NCBI GenBank assembly: GCA_031553975.1 | Contig: JAVBKP010000050.1 | Location: 1-22,724, forward strand | Origin: JAVBKP01 sp031553975 | GTDB taxonomy: Bacteria; Bacillota; Clostridia; Peptostreptococcales; Anaerovoracaceae | Direction: 5' to 3' | DNA: 22,724 nucleotides | In this document: positions 14,053-21,336 of the stretch, one piece after another | How positions within the stretch are numbered: the first letter of the stretch is position 1 | Layout: every line of letters starts with the position of its first letter | Made by a program: the position numbers and the translations under genes | The notes under the pieces: generated by a model | The model's input: only the letters and a program-made list of their open reading frames with translations | The model's database searches: none | What the model was told of the DNA's origin: nothing

Positions 14053-15423
14053 TTGCGAGCAGTAACGCAGTATTTAAAACAGCAAGGATATAGCGTCATA
14101 GATGATAGTTATTATTCCTACATAGACCTATGGCTGAAATGGTATAAAGGTAAAGTGGCAGCCTTCCACAACTACAGACAGTACAACGGCAAGAAGAAAG
14201 TAAGTAGAACCCGAAAAACACTCGGAATGGCAAAAACCGTGGCTGAGGACTGGGCAAATCTCATGTTAAATGAAAAGGTTAAAATTGTAGTTGATAAAAC
14301 CGCAACAAACGAAAAGATTGAGTCAGTGCTTGACCAAAACGATTTCAGAGTGCGAGGCAATCAGCTTATAGAATTAGCATTTGCACTAGGAACAGGGGCT
14401 TTTGTTGAGTATTTAGATGGCGACAACGTGGTTATAGACTATATTCGTGCAGGAATGATCTATCCTCTATCATGGGATAACGGAACAATTAAAGAATGTG
14501 CTTTTGCCAGTGAGAAAGTAGATGGCAAAAAGAAAAAGATATACCTCAATATTCATACGCTGGATGAGAATGGCAATTACGTCATTGAAAACAAGATGTT
14601 TATTCGAGATACAAGCACATTAACACCAACAGAGCTCCCAGAAGACGTACTGGAAACAGTTAACACGGAGTCAAGCGTTCCACTCTTCCAAATCATCAAG
14701 CCAAATATAGTGAACAATGTTAACCTTGATTGCCCTATGGGCATTTCAGTGTATGCAAACGCTATTGACCAACTAGAGGGCTGTGACCTTGTTTATGACA
14801 GTTACAACAACGAATTTAGACTAGGAAAGAAGCGAATTATAGTACCTACTACCATGGCTAGAGCGATTATGGAAGACGATGGTACCATAACGCAAATGTT
14901 TGACGATAATGACGTAGAGTTCTATGCTATAGACCTCGGGCAAAATGCCGAAAACAAGCTGCAAGAGATTGATATGGAGATTAGGGCGGATGCCCACGAT
15001 AAGGGACTTAACAAGGCTCTTGCATTGATATCTAAAAAATGCGGCATGGGAACTGATAGATACAGCTTTGAGCACGGTAATGTAAAGACGGCAACAGAGG
15101 TTATCTCTGAAAAGTCAGACTTGTTCCAAAACCTTAAAAAGCACGAAATTGTGCTAGAAAGTGCTCTTGTGGATATGACTAGGGCAATTGCATCGCTTCT
15201 AGGAAATAGCGAGGAGTTTGAAATAACAATTAATTTCGATGATTCAGTTATAGAAGACGCTAATGCCGAAAGGCAACGTGACCTACAAGAGATCAGAGAC
15301 GGCATCATGCAGAAATGGGAATATAGAGCAAAATGGTATGGCGAGGATGAGGCCACAGCTAAGAAGATGGTAGGTATTGAGGACTCAGAAGATGAAACAA
15401 TGGAGTTTGGCGGTGATAAGTAA
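14053..15423 (+). CDS. Portal protein, SPP1 gp6-like (module B)
   Basis: This 456-residue protein has the SPP1-gp6/A118-type portal pattern. It begins with helix YYSYIDLWLKWYKGKVAAFHNY and the conserved TLGMAKTVAEDWANLMLNEKV. ELAFALGTGAFVEYLDGDNV follows, with the late helix TATEVISEKSDLFQNLKKHE and an acidic C-terminus. It is unrelated in family to the HK97-type portal at 4739. The TTG start is supported by GGAGGTGAGG directly upstream. The stop overlaps the next ATG by one base (TAATG). Portal, minor capsid, scaffold and capsid in this order match A118/SPP1-like siphophages. Confidence 0.92.
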   Translation: MRAVTQYLKQQGYSVIDDSYYSYIDLWLKWYKGKVAAFHNYRQYNGKKKVSRTRKTLGMAKTVAEDWANLMLNEKVKIVVDKTATNEKIESVLDQNDFRVRGNQLIELAFALGTGAFVEYLDGDNVVIDYIRAGMIYPLSWDNGTIKECAFASEKVDGKKKKIYLNIHTLDENGNYVIENKMFIRDTSTLTPTELPEDVLETVNTESSVPLFQIIKPNIVNNVNLDCPMGISVYANAIDQLEGCDLVYDSYNNEFRLGKKRIIVPTTMARAIMEDDGTITQMFDDNDVEFYAIDLGQNAENKLQEIDMEIRADAHDKGLNKALALISKKCGMGTDRYSFEHGNVKTATEVISEKSDLFQNLKKHEIVLESALVDMTRAIASLLGNSEEFEITINFDDSVIEDANAERQRDLQEIRDGIMQKWEYRAKWYGEDEATAKKMVGIEDSEDETMEFGGDK

Positions 15424-16949
15424 TGCTAACACCAAATCAACTAGACCAGGTACCTGATTCACTCGTGGAACTTTACTCAAAAGCAGAGCTTGATATCTTG
15501 CAAGACATGGTCAGGCGTATCACAACATATGACTTCTTTATCCCAGCTGCTGAGTACCAATTTAGAAAGCTTCAGGACATGGGGCTATTATATGATGAAA
15601 TAATAAAAAAACTATCCGCTATGTCGGGCATCACAAATGAACAGATAGAGATCCTCATAAAAGAAGCTGGCGCACAATCTTTGAAAATAGATGATTCCAT
15701 CTATCGAAAAGCAGGACTAAGACCTACACCACTTGACGCAAGCCCAGCAATGCAAGCTGTATTATCATCTGGCATTGCTAAGACGAGCCGGCTTTTCAAG
15801 AATCTAACCAAAACAACTGCCAGCACAGCGTCAAAGCAGTTTGAAGACCTGCTTGACCGTGCATATATGCAGATTACTACAGGAGCATTTGATTATAATA
15901 CTGCAATTAGGATGGCGGTTAAAGACCTTTCAAGTAAAGGTGTGGCATCAATCACCTACCCCGCTAAAAACGATAAATTAGGGCATACAGACTATATGGA
16001 CGTTGCGGTTAGGAGAGCAGTTCTTACAGGCGTTAATCAAACATCAGCGCACCTACAGTTAGCACGAATGGATGAGATGGAGTGCGACCTTGTAGAAGCT
16101 ACTGCTCATGTGGGGGCAAGACCAGAGCACCAATTATGGCAAGGCAAGGTATTTTCTCGCGGTGGAAAAAGTAAAAAATATCCCGATTTTGTAGAAAATA
16201 CAGGTTATGGGACTGGTGAGGGGCTTTGTGGGTGGAACTGTAGGCACAACTTTTTTCCATTCTTTGAAGGGGTTAGCGAGCCAGCTTATAGCAAGATCGA
16301 CCTCGAGGATATGAATGCTCTGAAATATGAATATAATGGCAAGAAGATGACTGAGCATGAAGCTGTTGGCAAGCAAAGACAGATAGAGCGTAATATCCGA
16401 AAATGGAAGCGTGAATATGTTGGCATGGAAACAGCAGGGCTACCAACAGAAGAGGCAGTATCTAAAATAGCTAAATGGCAGAACGCGCAAAAGGACTTTC
16501 TGAAGCAAACTGGACTAAAGCGCCAAGTAGGCCGTGAGCAAATCGGCGGATACGGTAAGAGCCAAGCAGGAAAAGTTACTCAGGCAAATAAAAAAGCTGG
16601 AAAAGTTGCAAACCGTGCGAAAAGTGATATAATAAATCATAAGGTGGTAAACGCAATGGATTCCACAGTACCTAAAGCGCTGAAATTCAATGATAATAGT
16701 GATTGGATTCCAGATGGCGCAAAAATCGAAAATGTTCACATAATTGCTGGAAAAGATGTCAACACTAAAATAAGAGTCGCTGAGACACTTGCCGAAAAAT
16801 ATGGTGGCAAAGCTAATGAGTGGATGAAGAAAGTCGGTAAGGTTTCATCCATGAAATATGATATCGATATCCATTGGTACGAACACAGCGAAATTGGACC
16901 TGTTGACCACAAAGTCAAAAACGCCAAGGAAAGGAGTGCTAAAAAATGA
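15423..16949 (+). CDS. Minor capsid protein with C-terminal toxin-like domain (module B)
   Basis: This protein has 508 residues. Residues 1 to about 395 are a normal phage minor capsid protein (PF06152-like, SPP1 gp7 role). It has a helical N-terminus, RRAVLTGVNQTSAHLQLARM, then HVGARPEHQLWQGKVFS and GLCGWNCRHNFFPFF (215-281). The usual end is KRQVGREQIGGYGKSQA. Residues 412-508 are an extra domain: WIPDGAKIENVHIIAGKD, RVAETLAEKYGGKANEWMKKVG, YDIDIHWYEH. I associate this fold with the C-terminal modules of polymorphic toxins, though I cannot name the family. An internal promoter, ribosome site and ATG fall at the domain boundary. The stop overlaps the start of the small gene at 16946. Confidence 0.85.
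   Translation: MLTPNQLDQVPDSLVELYSKAELDILQDMVRRITTYDFFIPAAEYQFRKLQDMGLLYDEIIKKLSAMSGITNEQIEILIKEAGAQSLKIDDSIYRKAGLRPTPLDASPAMQAVLSSGIAKTSRLFKNLTKTTASTASKQFEDLLDRAYMQITTGAFDYNTAIRMAVKDLSSKGVASITYPAKNDKLGHTDYMDVAVRRAVLTGVNQTSAHLQLARMDEMECDLVEATAHVGARPEHQLWQGKVFSRGGKSKKYPDFVENTGYGTGEGLCGWNCRHNFFPFFEGVSEPAYSKIDLEDMNALKYEYNGKKMTEHEAVGKQRQIERNIRKWKREYVGMETAGLPTEEAVSKIAKWQNAQKDFLKQTGLKRQVGREQIGGYGKSQAGKVTQANKKAGKVANRAKSDIINHKVVNAMDSTVPKALKFNDNSDWIPDGAKIENVHIIAGKDVNTKIRVAETLAEKYGGKANEWMKKVGKVSSMKYDIDIHWYEHSEIGPVDHKVKNAKERSAKK
16606..16655 (+). promoter_or_regulatory. Internal promoter and ribosome site before the toxin-like domain
   Basis: TTGCAA (16606-16611, 4/6 match to consensus) is followed after 16 bp by a perfect TATAAT (16628-16633). 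AAGGTGG (16641-16647) is spaced eight bases from ATG 16656. All lie inside the minor capsid gene, exactly in the linker between the standard capsid part and the extra domain. Confidence 0.6.
16656..16949 (+). CDS. Possible stand-alone product of the toxin-like domain (internal start)
   Basis: From the internal ATG 16656, in frame with the minor capsid gene, a 97-residue protein would start MDSTVPKALKFNDNSDWIPD. It contains only the extra domain: IAGKD loop, TLAEKYGGKANEWMKK helix, and DIDIHWYEH, whose His/Glu-rich strand is a plausible active or binding site. A good ribosome site and a promoter-like element precede it. The sequence permits two products: a virion-bound fusion and a free domain. 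The function is not recognised with certainty. A nuclease-type toxin is the leading idea because the next gene has an immunity-like size and coupling. It could also be a harmless structural decoration. Confidence 0.45.
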   Translation: MDSTVPKALKFNDNSDWIPDGAKIENVHIIAGKDVNTKIRVAETLAEKYGGKANEWMKKVGKVSSMKYDIDIHWYEHSEIGPVDHKVKNAKERSAKK

Positions 16950-17206
16950 GAATAAGATACACTGGAGAGAGTTTTGGGGTAGATAGTTTGACAAATGGGA
17001 AAACGTATAAATGTATTGCGGTAGAAGGCGACGGCAGATTTTTACGTATTGTTGATGATTCTGGAGAAGATTACTTATATTCAGCAAAAAGTCCTGGTTC
17101 CTTAGATGAACCTGATAAGTGTGGCGTTTGGGAAGTCGTGGAAGATTCTGAAGATGGAACACTCCAAAAACTTTTAGGCGCAAAAGTAGAACAATTTGTT
17201 AGTTAA
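16946..17206 (+). CDS. Small SH3-like protein, candidate immunity partner
   Basis: This 86-residue acidic protein starts MRIRYTGESFGVDSLTNGKT. Alternating strands (YKCIAVEGDGRFLRIVDDSG, EDYLYSAK) suggest a small SH3-like beta barrel, and the acidic C-terminus is VWEVVEDSEDG. ATG 16946 overlaps the minor capsid stop (ATGA) with AAGGAG upstream, so it is made in step with the toxin-like domain. A terminator follows at once. Small acidic proteins coupled to a toxin-domain gene are usually immunity proteins; here that is inferred from context. It is not a usual part of the A118/SPP1 head cassette. Confidence 0.6.
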   Translation: MRIRYTGESFGVDSLTNGKTYKCIAVEGDGRFLRIVDDSGEDYLYSAKSPGSLDEPDKCGVWEVVEDSEDGTLQKLLGAKVEQFVS

Positions 17207-17211
17207 AATAT

Positions 17212-17245
17212 ATACCGCACAGTGAAAATCTGATGCGGTATTTTT
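17212..17245 (+). terminator. Rho-independent terminator after the toxin/immunity pair
   Basis: ATACCGCA (17212-17219) and TGCGGTAT (17234-17241) form a perfect 8-bp stem over a 14-base loop, with TTTTT at 17241-17245. It starts six bases after the small gene's stop. Confidence 0.8.
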
Positions 17246-17384
17246 ATACCCATTTGCCCTGAGCATGGCATTAAACGTGCTTATTTTTTATTGCATTCTA
17301 CCCGTTATGCTTTCGGGGCTAAATAAAAGCACCTCAATACTGGGACTGGCCAGATAAAAAGGACAGAGGAGAAAGGATAATTTT
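17246..17384 (+). ncRNA. Putative structured leader before the scaffold gene
   Basis: This 139-bp gap has no gene but several nested pairings. GTGCTT (17277-17282) pairs with AAGCAC (17327-17332), enclosing CCCG (17301-17304) with CGGG (17314-17317). A small hairpin CTGG (17340-17343)/CCAG (17350-17353) follows, just ahead of the ribosome site GGAGAAAGG. It may be a cis-acting RNA or a processed leader controlling scaffold and capsid output. No known family is assigned. Confidence 0.35.
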
Positions 17385-17948
17385 ATGTTAGATTGGCTTA
17401 AAACAATTTTAGGAACAGCGTACAGCGAGGAGATTGACAAAAAGGTATCAGATGAGATTGGTAAGGGATTTGTTGCAAGAAGTGATTTCAATGTTTTAAA
17501 CGAAACAAAGAAAACGCTTGAAGGGCAAATCTCGGAAAGAGACAAGCAACTTGAAGACCTCAAGAAGGTCGATGCAACAGGACTGCAAGCGGAGATCACA
17601 CGATTGCAGGGAGAAAACACCACAGTAAAAAGCGACTTTGATAAGCAGCTCAAACAGATTCAACTTGAAAGCGCTTTAGACGTGGCACTCTTGGGCGCCA
17701 GAGCCCGCGACACTAAGGCTGTAAAACCGTTTCTCAATCTTGAATTGGTAAAACTTGACGGAGACAAGCTACTTGGATTTGAAGAGCAGCTAAAAAGCAT
17801 TAAGGAATCAAAATCATTTTTATTCGAGGACGAAAAGCAGACAACACCTCTTAGAACAGGCATGAGACAAACAGGAACTGAGGGCACGCCTGATAAAAAA
17901 GAAGAGGCAAATGCCGCATTTCGTTCGTTATTTGGAAAGGAGAATTAA
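17385..17948 (+). CDS. Capsid scaffolding protein, phage GP20 family (module B)
   Basis: This 187-residue, highly charged protein has a coiled coil at about 35-105 (VLNETKKTLEGQISERDKQL ... TRLQGENTTVKSDFDKQLKQ). It then has ALDVALLGARARDTKAVKPF, a hallmark of GP20-type scaffolds, and a low-complexity Thr/Lys tail. It guides assembly of the major capsid encoded just downstream and is lost at maturation. Module A instead builds its scaffold into the capsid and uses a protease, so the two modules assemble heads by different means. GGAGAAAGG precedes ATG 17385. Confidence 0.87.
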   Translation: MLDWLKTILGTAYSEEIDKKVSDEIGKGFVARSDFNVLNETKKTLEGQISERDKQLEDLKKVDATGLQAEITRLQGENTTVKSDFDKQLKQIQLESALDVALLGARARDTKAVKPFLNLELVKLDGDKLLGFEEQLKSIKESKSFLFEDEKQTTPLRTGMRQTGTEGTPDKKEEANAAFRSLFGKEN

Positions 17949-17951
17949 ACA

Positions 17952-19136
17952 ATGAAAGTTTCAAGAGAACAAGCAGAGGCTCTAATACAGGAGCAGTTAA
18001 TTAACACGATTCAGCAAAAGGCACCAACGCAATCCGTATTTATGGGGCTTGCTAAAAAGTTACCAAACATGACAAGCAAGCAGACAAGGATTCCCGTACT
18101 TGATATGCTGCCAATGGCATACTGGGTAAATGGCGATACCGGATTCAAGCAAACATCACAGCAAGCATGGGACAATGTATTTTTGACAGCAGAAGAACTT
18201 GCTGTTATCGTACCGATTCCAGAAGCTGTTGTTGATGACGCTAGCTTTGACATTATAGGAGAGATAGAGCCAAGAATCATCGAGGCTATGGGCATCAGGG
18301 TAGACCAAGCAATTATCTTCGGTATCAATAGACCGGCGGGCTGGGATGCTGACATTATCACAAGAGCAAGACAGGCAGGAAATAACGTTGCACCAGGAGC
18401 AACACCTGACTACTATGACTTGCTTCTTGGCGAAAATGGTGTCATCTCCAAAGTAGAAGAAGACGGATATATGGTAAAAGGTGCAATCGCCGCCATGGGC
18501 ATGAGAGGGAAACTAAGAGGCGTCAAAGGAACGGACGGCCATCCGATATTTAAATCGGACATGCAAAGCACGACAACATATGCGCTTGATGGAGCCCCTA
18601 TGTATTTCCCTGAAAACGGTAGTTTTGACCAAAAGACCGCTCAATTGGTCGTGGGAGATTTCTCACAAGCGGTATACGCGATCAGACAAGATATCACAGT
18701 AAAGATTCTTGACCAAGGTGTTATCCAAGACCCCAACACGAAAGAAATCGTATACAACCTTGCACAACAAGACATGATTGCTCTTCGTGTTGTGTTCCGT
18801 ATGGGATGGGCTCTTCCTAATCCTGCTACACATATGGATGAGGACAGGACGGGATGTGCGTTTGCATACTTAGAACCGCCAACAGCTGTAACAACAAAGA
18901 CTGTTACATATACAGTTAAGGATAATGCGGAAACACCAGTAGCGATTGAAGGTGCCGTGGTTGAAGTTAATGGCTCTAGGCTCAAAACTGGCGCTAGCGG
19001 AGAAGTGGTATTTAACCTAAGGGCTGGCAACTACGCAGTGAAAATCAAGAAAAACGGATATGTGCCAGTAACCGAAACATTAACTGTTGCAAGCGCAGAA
19101 GTAACTAAAAATATTACGCTCATACCAAGCGCATAA
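17952..19136 (+). CDS. Second major capsid protein with C-terminal Ig-like domain (module B)
   Basis: This 394-residue protein has an HK97-fold shell domain at about 1-312. Features are MTSKQTRIPVLDMLPMAYWV, QAWDNVFLTAEELAVIVPIP, and IGEIEPRIIEAMGIRVDQAI. It ends in the typical DMIALRVVFRMGWALPNP. Residues 315-394 are a separate carboxypeptidase-regulatory/PEGA-like beta-sandwich (EGAVVEVNGSRLKTGASGEV, NYAVKIKKNGYVPVTETLTV). There is no N-terminal delta domain, which fits a separate scaffold gene. It is not recognisably similar to the capsid at 6642. AAAGGAG precedes ATG 17952. Confidence 0.92.
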   Translation: MKVSREQAEALIQEQLINTIQQKAPTQSVFMGLAKKLPNMTSKQTRIPVLDMLPMAYWVNGDTGFKQTSQQAWDNVFLTAEELAVIVPIPEAVVDDASFDIIGEIEPRIIEAMGIRVDQAIIFGINRPAGWDADIITRARQAGNNVAPGATPDYYDLLLGENGVISKVEEDGYMVKGAIAAMGMRGKLRGVKGTDGHPIFKSDMQSTTTYALDGAPMYFPENGSFDQKTAQLVVGDFSQAVYAIRQDITVKILDQGVIQDPNTKEIVYNLAQQDMIALRVVFRMGWALPNPATHMDEDRTGCAFAYLEPPTAVTTKTVTYTVKDNAETPVAIEGAVVEVNGSRLKTGASGEVVFNLRAGNYAVKIKKNGYVPVTETLTVASAEVTKNITLIPSA

Positions 19137-19152
19137 AAAGAGGTGAGGCAGT

Positions 19153-19506
19153 ATGGCATATGCAGATTATACGTATTACAAAGATATATACCTAGGCACC
19201 ATGCCTGAGGAAGACTATAAACGTCTTTCTCAGCAGGCTTCTGCCTACATAGATAATATAACCTTTGGTCGAGCGAGTAAAAACCAACCCGAAAAAATAT
19301 TGAGTAAAATCAAAGATGCTTGCTGTGCTGTATCAGATGTTTTACATCAAAAGCAAAGTGGCGGTGAGATTGTAGCCCAAAGGGTAGGCTCATGGTCAAA
19401 AGAGTTCGCTAGCAGCGGTAAGACTTCAGAGCAAAAGCAATACGAAGCAGCACACATGTATCTTGCAATGACGGGGCTAATGTATCAAGGTGGGTATAAT
19501 GTTTAA
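19153..19506 (+). CDS. Head-tail connector-type protein (module B)
   Basis: This 117-residue, mostly helical protein starts AYADYTYYKDIYLG. It carries FKR-type helices (YKRLSQQASAYIDNITFGRA, KIKDACCAVSDVLHQKQSGG) and ends AAHMYLAMTGLMYQGGYNV. This is the pattern of the small connector that follows the capsid in A118/SPP1-like operons. It should bind beneath the portal. GAGGTGAGG precedes ATG 19153. The next gene starts inside its last codons. Confidence 0.8.
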   Translation: MAYADYTYYKDIYLGTMPEEDYKRLSQQASAYIDNITFGRASKNQPEKILSKIKDACCAVSDVLHQKQSGGEIVAQRVGSWSKEFASSGKTSEQKQYEAAHMYLAMTGLMYQGGYNV

Positions 19507-19897
19507 CGACACAGTGACGATATATAACAAGTACAGTGATGGCAATATCGAGAAGTGGCAACGTACAGTTTTAACAGGTGTATTTTGGGACAGTTCTAAA
19601 GGTGCCATATTGCGAAAGACAGGTGCTTCTTCTGATGATGGACTAATGTTATTGATGCCGCGGGATGTAAATGCCACAGGCAAATATTTAAAGCCTAAAG
19701 AGTGGGCAGCGCTTGCAGACAAGTCAGAATGCTGGACCTTGCAATCAGGGGACAGTGTTATACTAGGCGACATTGACCACGAGATTGTTAAGTCATCTAA
19801 AGAGTTACAGCAGTTTGATAATTTAATTACGATTAGCTTAGTTGATACTAAAGGCTTTGGGGATGATATGGCACACTGGGAGGTATCGGGTAAATGA
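19499..19897 (+). CDS. Head-closure/minor capsid protein (module B)
   Basis: This 132-residue, beta-rich protein contains FNDTVTIYNKYSDG and WQRTVLTGVFWDSSKG. It also has LLMPRDVNATGKYLKPKEWA and WTLQSGDSVILGDID. Small proteins of this kind fill the head-closure slot after the connector in A118-like phages. ATG 19499 overlaps the previous gene and has AAGGTGG five bases upstream. The in-frame GTG at 19490 lacks a site. The stop overlaps the next ATG (ATGA). Confidence 0.75.
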   Translation: MFNDTVTIYNKYSDGNIEKWQRTVLTGVFWDSSKGAILRKTGASSDDGLMLLMPRDVNATGKYLKPKEWAALADKSECWTLQSGDSVILGDIDHEIVKSSKELQQFDNLITISLVDTKGFGDDMAHWEVSGK

Positions 19898-20286
19898 AAA
19901 ACGGGATAACAGTCGTGAGCAATCTTGATGGTGTTGATAAGATGCTGAAAAAGAGAGGACTAGAACCAAATGGTAAAGTGCAACAGGTTTTAGCGCATGA
20001 AGTCGCTAGGAACTGTGATCCTTACGTACCTATGCAAGAAGGTATATTGAAAAATACTAGAATCGTAGAGAATGATGGAGTTATCTACCAGGGACCATAT
20101 GCCAGATATCAGTACCACGGTAAGCTCATGATTGGCAGAGCACCTAAAAAACTTACAGACAAAGACTTGACCTATCATGGAGCACCGCAGAGAGGGCCCT
20201 TTTGGGATAAACGAATGTGGAAAGACAAAGGCAACGGAATTGTTGATAGAATTGCTAAAGCAGCAGGAGGGATACCAAGTAAATGA
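19894..20286 (+). CDS. Minor capsid/neck protein (module B)
   Basis: This 130-residue protein has the minor-capsid signatures of A118-like phages, comparable in role to HK97 gp10. HEVARNCDPYVPMQEGILKN is followed by YQGPYARYQYHGKLMIGRAP and GAPQRGPFWDKRMW. It probably helps join the tail to the head. It is coupled on both sides by ATGA overlaps, with the closure protein before and the tail terminator after. Synteny makes the assignment firm even though the protein is small. Confidence 0.82.
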   Translation: MKNGITVVSNLDGVDKMLKKRGLEPNGKVQQVLAHEVARNCDPYVPMQEGILKNTRIVENDGVIYQGPYARYQYHGKLMIGRAPKKLTDKDLTYHGAPQRGPFWDKRMWKDKGNGIVDRIAKAAGGIPSK

Positions 20287-20696
20287 GTGTTATAAAAGCA
20301 GTACAAGATTATCTACGGCAGTACAACGGTATGGTACTTCAAGTCTTAACGGACCAGACAGGCGAAAAACCATCTAGCTACGCACTTGCGCCATCTGGTA
20401 ATGGGAAGACCACCACTGACGTTGTGGGCAATAAAACATTTGAGAATAATTACGTTTTTTACGCTAAGGAATCAGCCGCCAATGAAGTAGATCGCCAAGA
20501 AAACTATGACTTTTTAGAAAGTCTTACAGATTGGCTAGACGATCAAAACGATGCTAATAGTCTGCCTATACTTTCAGGTGGATATGAAGCTGAGAGCCTA
20601 GAAGTATCAAATGCAATGCTGTTTGAAATTGACGAGGATGGCACGGGTCTCTACCAGGTGCAAATTAAACTTATTATAACGAAGAGGAGGAAATAA
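20283..20696 (+). CDS. Minor capsid protein C/tail terminator (module B)
   Basis: This 137-residue protein contains VIKAVQDYLRQYNG, the variable loop SYALAPSGNGKTTTDVVGNK and strand NNYVFYAKESAANEVDRQEN. It continues with FLESLTDWLDDQNDANSLP and a C-terminal strand TGLYQVQIKLIITKRRK. It matches the minor capsid C-like proteins that act as tail terminators directly before the major tail protein. GGAGG lies upstream of ATG 20283, which overlaps the previous stop. Confidence 0.8.
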   Translation: MSVIKAVQDYLRQYNGMVLQVLTDQTGEKPSSYALAPSGNGKTTTDVVGNKTFENNYVFYAKESAANEVDRQENYDFLESLTDWLDDQNDANSLPILSGGYEAESLEVSNAMLFEIDEDGTGLYQVQIKLIITKRRK

Positions 20697-20699
20697 CCT

Positions 20700-21185
20700 A
20701 TGGCAGGAGGAAAAATTAAACGAAGCTTGATTGCAGCATTTTTAAACACGGGAACATCTGCAATACCTACATGGAGTTTGATTGGTGACGGCGTGACAGA
20801 GCAAACAATCGCATACAATCCACAAACGTCAGACGAGACGTACATAAATCAAGATAGCGGCAGCACAGACGTGGAAAGCTACAAGCCAAACATTCCAACA
20901 CCAATGACAGCAATCAAGGGCGATGAAGTGTTCGAGTTTGTGGACGAGATCCGCAAGAAAAGAAAGGTGCTTGCCGATGCTAGAACCGAGATATGTATAG
21001 TGTATCTCTATGAGGCACCCATAGGCGGTGCATACGAAGCTGAGAAAAACATATGCTCTGTGCAGATTGATGATTTCGGTGGCCCTGGTGGTGAAAGTGC
21101 AAAATTGAATTTCACCCTAAACTTAATAGGTGATCCAGTGCTTGGCACCTTTGACCCAAGCACAAAAGAATTTATTGATGATTAA
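20700..21185 (+). CDS. Major tail tube protein, siphovirus type (module B)
   Basis: This 161-residue protein reads as a non-contractile major tail protein. It contains KRSLIAAFLNTGTSAIPTWS and TIAYNPQTSDETYINQDSGS. These are followed by YKPNIPTPMTAIKGDEVFEF, AEKNICSVQIDDFGGPGGES, and a closing LNFTLNLIGDPVLGTFD. No sheath gene is present in this module, so module B is a siphovirus-type tail. AGGAGG precedes ATG 20700. A GC-rich hairpin follows at 21192-21211, mirroring the arrangement after the tube gene of module A. Confidence 0.85.
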   Translation: MAGGKIKRSLIAAFLNTGTSAIPTWSLIGDGVTEQTIAYNPQTSDETYINQDSGSTDVESYKPNIPTPMTAIKGDEVFEFVDEIRKKRKVLADARTEICIVYLYEAPIGGAYEAEKNICSVQIDDFGGPGGESAKLNFTLNLIGDPVLGTFDPSTKEFIDD

Positions 21186-21191
21186 ATAAGT

Positions 21192-21211
21192 GCCCTGCCA
21201 TATGGCGGGGC
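21192..21211 (+). terminator. Hairpin after tail-tube gene (module B)
   Basis: GCCCTGCC (21192-21199) pairs with GGCGGGGC (21204-21211) over 8 bp with one T.G pair and an ATAT loop. The downstream T run is weak (TTAATCATTT), so it is better seen as an mRNA-processing or attenuating hairpin than a full terminator. Confidence 0.5.
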
Positions 21212-21237
21212 TTAATCATTTCAAGGAGGGAAAATAG

Positions 21238-21336
21238 ATGAAAATCCAATCAGGATTAATCACCATACCGGTGGAAAGGGATGGGCAGCATGTCGGCGAG
21301 ATTAAATTCAACCCTAATGACCTGGCTATGGTTTAG
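21238..21336 (+). pseudogene. 5' fragment of tail assembly chaperone, cut at junction 2
   Basis: ATG 21238 with AAGGAGG upstream opens MKIQSGLITIPVERDGQHVG, then EIKFNPNDLAMV and a stop at 21334-21336. A strong ribosome site and the position just after the tail tube gene identify the beginning of a chaperone that should be over 100 residues long. Only 32 codons remain. The stop comes from the fused tape-measure DNA read in a different frame. No slippery site or second chaperone segment is present. Confidence 0.68.

Noticed and set aside
20177..20377. Short plus-strand open frame overlapping two module B genes
   Set aside because: Out-of-frame shadow. The overlapping genes are coupled by ATGA and match known families.
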